Shown here: piece after piece, positions 5,888-9,918 of the stretch
Layout: each line of letters opens with the position of its first letter
Numbering within the stretch: the stretch's first letter is position 1
DNA from: Lachnospiraceae bacterium
GTDB lineage: Bacteria > Bacillota > Clostridia > Lachnospirales > Lachnospiraceae
Length of the DNA stretch: 9,918 nt
Assembly: GCA_900772675.1 (NCBI GenBank)
Contig: CAAGRM010000108.1
Span: 1-9,918 of the forward strand
Reading direction: 5' to 3'
The notes under the pieces: generated by a model
What the model saw: only the letters and a program-made list of their open reading frames with translations
Told to the model about the DNA's origin: nothing
Database searches by the model: none
Made by a program: the position numbers and the translations under genes

Positions 5888-7282
5888 ATGACTATGAAGG
5901 AACTTTTCGCACCGTCCGACATGACGGTGGGAAAGCCGTGGGAAAAGATTGTAGCTTTTACAATCCCTATGCTGATCGGCAACATTGCCCAGCAGCTCTA
6001 CAACACGGTTGACAGTATTGTAATCGGAAAATATGTCGGGGACAATGCGCTTGCGGCAGTTGGAAGCGCCAGCCCGATCTTAAACCTGCTTCTGGTTCTG
6101 TTCGTCGGAATTTCCGTCGGCGCCGGCGTCATGGTGTCGCAGTATTTTGGGGCAAAACAAAGAAAAGAGCTTTCGATGACGATCGGAAACTGCGTCACGC
6201 TGACAGCAATTTCTTCCATCATTATTATGATTCTGGGAGCCGTCCTCTCAAGGCCGCTGCTGGAAATGCTGAAAACACCGGATTCCATCATCGACTGGTG
6301 TACATCGTATCTGGTGATCCTGATGGTGGGCTGTGCCGGCAGTGCGTACTATAACATTCTATGTGGTATCCTTCGCGGACTCGGCGATTCGATTTCGGCG
6401 CTGATTTATCTGCTGGTGGCAACGGTCATCAACATTGTATTGGATATTGTATTCGTTTCCCAGTTCCACATGGGTGTTGCCGGAGTTGCATACGCGACCG
6501 TGATTGCGCAGGCAATTTCTGCAGTACTCTGCATGTGGCGTCTGATGCGTATGACCGACATTTTTGATTTCAGACCCAAATACCTGAAAATGAAAAAACA
6601 GTATTCGATGGAAATTATCCGCCTTGGTCTGCCGTCCGGTATTACCCAGGCGATCTTCTCCATGGCGATGGTTATCGTACAGTCGCTGACCAACAGCTTC
6701 GGTGAAATGGTTATCGCCGCGAATGTTATCATCATGCGTGTCGATGGCTTTGCAATGATGCCGAACTTTTCGTTTGGTACCGCGATGACAACGTATGCCG
6801 GTCAGAATGTCGGTGCACGCCGTATGGACCGCGTAGAGCAGGGCGCAAAACAGGGAACACTGATTGCAGTCGGAACCTCAACGACCATTACCCTTTTAAT
6901 TGTTATTTTCGGTCATCATCTGATGGGAATCTTTACGAATACCACAGAGCTCGTAACATTAAGTGCCAATATGATGAAGATCCTTGCGGTCGGCTATATT
7001 GCCATGGCAATAACACAGTCGCTTTCCGGCGTCATGCGTGGAGCAGGCGATACGATGACCCCGATGTGGATTTCGATGGTTGTTACCGTTGTAATCCGTG
7101 TGCCGCTGGCATACGGTCTGGCTTTTCTGACCAGAACGCCGGAGCTGCCCAACGGACGATATCAGGTACTCTGGATTTCCATGCTGGTAAGCTGGTGCAT
7201 GGGTGCGCTTCTGACGCTGATTTTCTATAAAAAAGGAAATTGGAAAAAGAAAGCACTGACAGGAAGCTCATCCGAAAAATAA
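5888..7282 (+). CDS. MATE-family multidrug/organic cation exporter
   Basis: The 464-residue integral membrane protein has about twelve hydrophobic segments in two homologous halves. Its N-terminal signature is AFTIPMLIGNIAQQLYNTVDS followed by IVIGKYVG, typical of MATE transporters. The duplication shows in paired motifs: VSQYFGAKQR (83-92) with YAGQNVGARR (303-312), and GILRGLGDS (160-168) with GVMRGAGDT (381-389). MATE proteins export drugs, cationic toxins or metabolites in exchange for H+ or Na+; the substrate and coupling ion cannot be told from this reading. ATG 5888 is preceded by GAGGGAG (5873-5879) at good spacing; Met3 is a possible alternative. The gene has its own promoter and terminator and sits as a one-gene cassette between dusB and greA-lysS, so its role is not implied by its neighbours. 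No regulator gene is adjacent. Confidence 0.94.
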   Translation: MTMKELFAPSDMTVGKPWEKIVAFTIPMLIGNIAQQLYNTVDSIVIGKYVGDNALAAVGSASPILNLLLVLFVGISVGAGVMVSQYFGAKQRKELSMTIGNCVTLTAISSIIIMILGAVLSRPLLEMLKTPDSIIDWCTSYLVILMVGCAGSAYYNILCGILRGLGDSISALIYLLVATVINIVLDIVFVSQFHMGVAGVAYATVIAQAISAVLCMWRLMRMTDIFDFRPKYLKMKKQYSMEIIRLGLPSGITQAIFSMAMVIVQSLTNSFGEMVIAANVIIMRVDGFAMMPNFSFGTAMTTYAGQNVGARRMDRVEQGAKQGTLIAVGTSTTITLLIVIFGHHLMGIFTNTTELVTLSANMMKILAVGYIAMAITQSLSGVMRGAGDTMTPMWISMVVTVVIRVPLAYGLAFLTRTPELPNGRYQVLWISMLVSWCMGALLTLIFYKKGNWKKKALTGSSSEK

Positions 7283-7298
7283 AGGAAAAATAAGAGAA

Positions 7299-7350
7299 AG
7301 ATGCAGGAAGGATTTGTGAAAAAGAAAATCTTTCCTGCGTTTCTTTTTTT
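7299..7350 (+). terminator. Intrinsic terminator after the MATE gene
   Basis: GCAGGAAGGATTT (7303-7315) pairs with AAATCTTTCCTGC (7326-7338), 13 bp with one G-U pair and a 10-base A-rich loop. The T-rich run 7340-7350 follows. The T run ends two bases before the next -35 element. Confidence 0.88.
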
Positions 7351-7351
7351 C

Positions 7352-7380
7352 TTGACATTCCGTGGGCAATCCTTTATACT
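7352..7380 (+). promoter_or_regulatory. Strong promoter of greA-lysS
   Basis: A perfect TTGACA (7352-7357) is followed after 17 bases by TATACT (7375-7380, five of six). The predicted transcription start near 7387 leaves a leader of about 128 bases before greA. This is the best promoter in the window. Confidence 0.88.
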
Positions 7381-7386
7381 ACTTTA

Positions 7387-7514
7387 ATTGTTAGGATAGG
7401 CGGAGTCTATCCTTATTTCAACCGGGAATACTGAAAATACAGTGCATTTCCGGAAAGTTTACAGAATAAAATCAGATATGACTGGATACAGAAACGATAG
7501 AAAGGGTGTATAAA
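7387..7514 (+). other. Structured 5' leader of greA, function unknown
   Basis: Two hairpins can be drawn. AGGATAG (7393-7399) pairs with CTATCCT (7407-7413) around a 7-base loop. CCGGGAAT (7422-7429) pairs with ATTTCCGG (7446-7453) with one G-U pair, topped by CTG (7431-7433) with CAG (7440-7442). An unstructured A-rich stretch then leads to the greA ribosome binding site. Neither hairpin is followed by a T run, so neither is an obvious terminator. No T-box sequence or known riboswitch core was recognised. Confidence 0.45.
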
Positions 7515-7997
7515 ATGGAACAGAAAAAAACGATTCTTACCTATGCCGGCCTGAAAAAACTGGAGGACGAGCTTCATGACCTCAAAGTAAACAAACGTAG
7601 AGAGATCGCCGGTAAAATCAAGGAAGCAAGAGAGCAGGGAGACCTTTCCGAGAACGCCGAGTACGATGCAGCCAAAGATGAGCAGCGTGATATCGAGGCA
7701 AGAATTGAAGAGATCGAAAAAATTCTGAAAAACGCAGAGGTTGTTGTTGAGGATGAAGTAGATTCTGATAAGATCAACATCGGATGTAAAGTAGACGTAC
7801 TGGATCTGGAATATGACGAAGAAATCGAGTTCCAGATCGTTGGCTCCACCGAAGCAAACAGCCTGGAAGGAAAAATTTCCAACGAGTCTCCGGTAGGAAA
7901 AGCGCTGATCGGCGCGCACAAGGATGATATTGTCGATGTAGAAACACCGGCCGGAATTATGCAGTATAAAGTACTTTCTATCCAGAGAAATATCTAA
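7515..7997 (+). CDS. greA: Transcription elongation factor GreA
   Basis: The 160-residue factor enters the secondary channel of RNA polymerase and triggers cleavage of the backtracked transcript, rescuing stalled complexes. Residues 1-75 form the antiparallel coiled coil. The acidic tip is in QGDLSENAEYDAA, with Asp43 and Glu46 as the expected Mg-binding residues. The FKBP-like C-terminal domain (about 83-160) contains the family stretch SPVGKALIGAHKDDIV. ATG 7515 follows AAAGGG (7501-7506) at good spacing; the in-frame GTG at 7506 overlaps that site and is not preferred. Length is as expected for GreA. The gene is transcribed from the strong promoter upstream and is followed after 29 bases by lysS, with no terminator between, so the two form an operon. 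Confidence 0.96.
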   Translation: MEQKKTILTYAGLKKLEDELHDLKVNKRREIAGKIKEAREQGDLSENAEYDAAKDEQRDIEARIEEIEKILKNAEVVVEDEVDSDKINIGCKVDVLDLEYDEEIEFQIVGSTEANSLEGKISNESPVGKALIGAHKDDIVDVETPAGIMQYKVLSIQRNI

Positions 7998-8026
7998 TAA
8001 AATATAAAGAAAAGGGAGTGAAGAGA

Positions 8027-9918
8027 TTGGCACAGCAGACACAGGAACAGGACATTAACCACTTACTGAAGGTTCGCCGCGAGAAACTTGCAGAGCTGCA
8101 GCAGAACGGAAGAGACCCGTTCCAGATTACAAAGTTCGATCAGACACATCATTCGCTTGAGGTGAAAGGTCTTTACGAGGCACATGAGACTGAGCTGTTA
8201 AAAGACCGCCAGGAGCCGAACGTAGAGGGAATGGATGAGGAGCAGGCGAAAGAAGCTCTTAAAAAGGATTACGAAGAGAGAAGAAATATCATGGACGCAA
8301 GCCCGATCCACGTGGCAATTGCAGGACGTATGATGTTTAAGAGAGTCATGGGCAAGGCCTCTTTCTGCAATATCCAGGATTTACAGGGAAGCATCCAGGT
8401 ATACGTTGCAAGAGATGCGATCGGAACAGAGTCTTACGCTGATTTTAAAAAATCGGATATCGGTGATATCTTCGGAGTGGAAGGATTTGCTTTCAGAACA
8501 AGAACAGGTGAGATTTCTATCCATGCAGAGAAGGTGACACTCCTCTCCAAGAGCTTACAGATCCTCCCGGAGAAGTTCCACGGTCTGACAGATGTAGATA
8601 CACGTTACCGTCAGAGATATGTAGACCTGATCATGAATACAGAGTCTAAAGATACCTTTATCAAGCGTTCCAAGATTCTCAGTGCGATCCGCAAGTACTT
8701 AAGCGGAGAAGGATTCATGGAAGTTGAGACTCCAATGCTTGTACAGAACGCAGGTGGAGCAGCAGCAAGACCGTTCGAGACACATTTCAATGCCCTGAAC
8801 GAAGATCTGAAGCTTCGTATTTCCCTGGAGCTGTACCTGAAGAGACTGATCGTCGGAGGACTCGAGAAGGTATATGAGATCGGACGTGTATTCCGTAATG
8901 AGGGTCTTGATACAAGACATAACCCGGAGTTCACTCTGATGGAGCTTTACCAGGCATTTACAGATTACCATGGCATGATGGATCTGACAGAGAACCTGTA
9001 TCGTTTTGTCGCACAGGAAGTGCTCGGAACGACACAGATCGTATACAAAGGAATCCCGATGGATCTCGGTAAGCCGTTCGAGCGTATCACAATGGTTGAC
9101 GCAGTGAAGAAGTACGCAGGCGTTGACTGGAATGAAGTTGAGACTCTGGAGCAGGCAAGAGAACTTGCAAAAGAGCATAATATTGAGTTTGAAGAGAGAC
9201 ATAAAAAAGGTGATATCCTGAATCTCTTCTTTGAGGAGTTTGTAGAGGAGCACCTGCTTCAGCCGACGTTCGTTATGGATCATCCGGTTGAGATCTCGCC
9301 GCTGACGAAGAAAAAGCCAGAAAATCCGGAATATGTAGAGCGCTTCGAGTTCTTCATGAATGGTTGGGAGATGGCAAATGCTTATTCTGAGCTGAACGAT
9401 CCGATCGACCAGAGAGAACGTTTTAAAGCCCAGGAAGAACTGCTTGCACAGGGCGATGATGAAGCCAATACAACAGATGAAGACTTCATGAACGCACTGG
9501 AGATCGGTATGCCGCCGACCGGTGGTATTGGATTCGGCATTGACCGTATGTGTATGCTTCTGACAGGCGCGGAGGCAATCAGAGACGTGCTGCTCTTCCC
9601 GACAATGAAGTCACAGGGAGCTGCTAAGAACGAAGCAAACAATGCAGCTCAGTCTGGTGCTGCTGCTCCAGCAGAAGCAAAAGTTGCTGAGAAGGTTGAT
9701 TTTTCCAATGTAAAGATTGAGCCAATCTTTGAAGAAATGGTAGATTTCGATACATTTGCAAAATCTGATTTCCGTGCAGTTAAGATTCTTGAGTGTGAAG
9801 CAGTTCCGAAATCCAAGAAGCTTCTGAAGTTTGTACTGGATGACGGAGAACGCAAGGATCGCGTGATCTTAAGCGGTATTCATGAGTATTACGAGCCGGA
9901 AGAACTGGTTGGTAAGAC
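8027..9918 (+). CDS. lysS: Lysyl-tRNA synthetase (class II) fused to a C-terminal tRNA-binding domain, 3' partial
   Basis: The frame is open from TTG 8027 to the right edge, 630 complete codons with no stop. TTG is chosen because GGGAG (8014-8018) lies 8 bases upstream; the in-frame GTG at 8018 overlaps that site. The enzyme charges tRNA-Lys. An N-terminal OB-fold anticodon-binding domain (about 95-175, VAIAGRMMFKRVMGKASF) precedes the class II core. Visible core elements are motif 1 around FMEVETPM (230-237), motif 2 with FRNEG (289-293) and HNPEFT (298-303), and motif 3 GGIGFGIDR (499-507). A normal bacterial LysRS would end near residue 528. Here an Ala/Asn/Gln-rich linker (about 529-558) leads into a domain from about 564: FAKSDFRAVKILECEAVPKS, then VILSGIHEYYEPEELVGK. 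This matches the EMAP-II/Trbp111 tRNA-binding OB fold best known at the C-terminus of MetRS. The end lies beyond the window. Confidence 0.95.
   Translation, partial: MAQQTQEQDINHLLKVRREKLAELQQNGRDPFQITKFDQTHHSLEVKGLYEAHETELLKDRQEPNVEGMDEEQAKEALKKDYEERRNIMDASPIHVAIAGRMMFKRVMGKASFCNIQDLQGSIQVYVARDAIGTESYADFKKSDIGDIFGVEGFAFRTRTGEISIHAEKVTLLSKSLQILPEKFHGLTDVDTRYRQRYVDLIMNTESKDTFIKRSKILSAIRKYLSGEGFMEVETPMLVQNAGGAAARPFETHFNALNEDLKLRISLELYLKRLIVGGLEKVYEIGRVFRNEGLDTRHNPEFTLMELYQAFTDYHGMMDLTENLYRFVAQEVLGTTQIVYKGIPMDLGKPFERITMVDAVKKYAGVDWNEVETLEQARELAKEHNIEFEERHKKGDILNLFFEEFVEEHLLQPTFVMDHPVEISPLTKKKPENPEYVERFEFFMNGWEMANAYSELNDPIDQRERFKAQEELLAQGDDEANTTDEDFMNALEIGMPPTGGIGFGIDRMCMLLTGAEAIRDVLLFPTMKSQGAAKNEANNAAQSGAAAPAEAKVAEKVDFSNVKIEPIFEEMVDFDTFAKSDFRAVKILECEAVPKSKKLLKFVLDDGERKDRVILSGIHEYYEPEELVGK

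Noticed and set aside
7478..7513. Possible 11-codon upstream ORF in the greA leader, ending just before the greA ATG
   Set aside because: It has no ribosome binding site and its sequence covers the greA Shine-Dalgarno region; no lysine or other codon run suggests attenuation.
7387..7514. T-box or lysine riboswitch controlling greA-lysS
   Set aside because: The leader is too short, and neither the conserved T-box bulge sequence nor a lysine riboswitch core, nor a terminator/antiterminator pair, can be seen.
8018..8029. GTG 8018 as the lysS start
   Set aside because: It lies within the GGGAGTG ribosome binding site itself; TTG 8027 has the correct spacing and gives a normal LysRS N-terminus.
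7413..8042. 209-codon minus-strand open frame
   Set aside because: It is antisense to greA and its leader; the Phe/Leu/Ile-rich product mirrors the Glu/Lys-rich GreA coding sequence.
1..9918. CRISPR array, tRNA or rRNA gene, insertion sequence or prophage gene
   Set aside because: No regularly spaced direct repeats, no cloverleaf-like sequence and no transposase or integrase frame were found on either strand by eye.

Overview
The window looks like chromosomal core DNA from a low-to-moderate GC Firmicute, most likely a Clostridia/Lachnospiraceae-type gut anaerobe. This rests on the AGGAGG-type ribosome binding sites, housekeeping-type promoters (TTGACA-N17-TATACT), hairpin-plus-T terminators, protein sequences of clostridial character, and the local order birA / small acidic protein / dusB / greA / lysS. 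The taxon is inferred from sequence style, not from a search. All confident genes are on the + strand; the long minus-strand frames are mirror images of real genes.

Layout. (1) 1-345: a frame interrupted by one TGA (31-33), perhaps the tail of a decayed upstream gene; not identified. (2) 462-1894: an nfeD-like gene and an SPFH/stomatin-like gene overlapping by 4 bases, a membrane-scaffold pair, followed by a hairpin. (3) 1895-2214: a 320-base intergenic region with that hairpin, a row of ARG-box-like motifs at about 21-base spacing, a strong promoter and a possible second one. These lead into argF (2215-3204), a stand-alone ornithine carbamoyltransferase gene closed by a very strong 17-bp hairpin terminator. 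(4) 3372-5768: birA, an uncharacterised 127-residue acidic protein and dusB, tightly spaced or overlapping, probably one transcript ending at 5781-5828. (5) 5888-7282: a MATE-family exporter with its own extended -10 promoter and its own terminator. (6) 7352 to the end: a consensus promoter, a 128-base structured leader, greA, and lysS starting at TTG. The lysS product carries a C-terminal EMAP-II/Trbp111-type tRNA-binding domain and runs off the right edge.

Functionally this is mostly housekeeping: arginine synthesis, biotin attachment, tRNA dihydrouridylation, transcript cleavage and lysyl-tRNA synthesis, plus one efflux cassette and one membrane-scaffold pair. I found no CRISPR array, transposase, tRNA, rRNA or recognisable riboswitch, and no convincing undescribed multi-gene system. 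The points most worth a second look are the LysRS domain fusion, the ARG-box row before argF, the promoter-hairpin arrangement before birA, the greA leader, and the unknown protein between birA and dusB.
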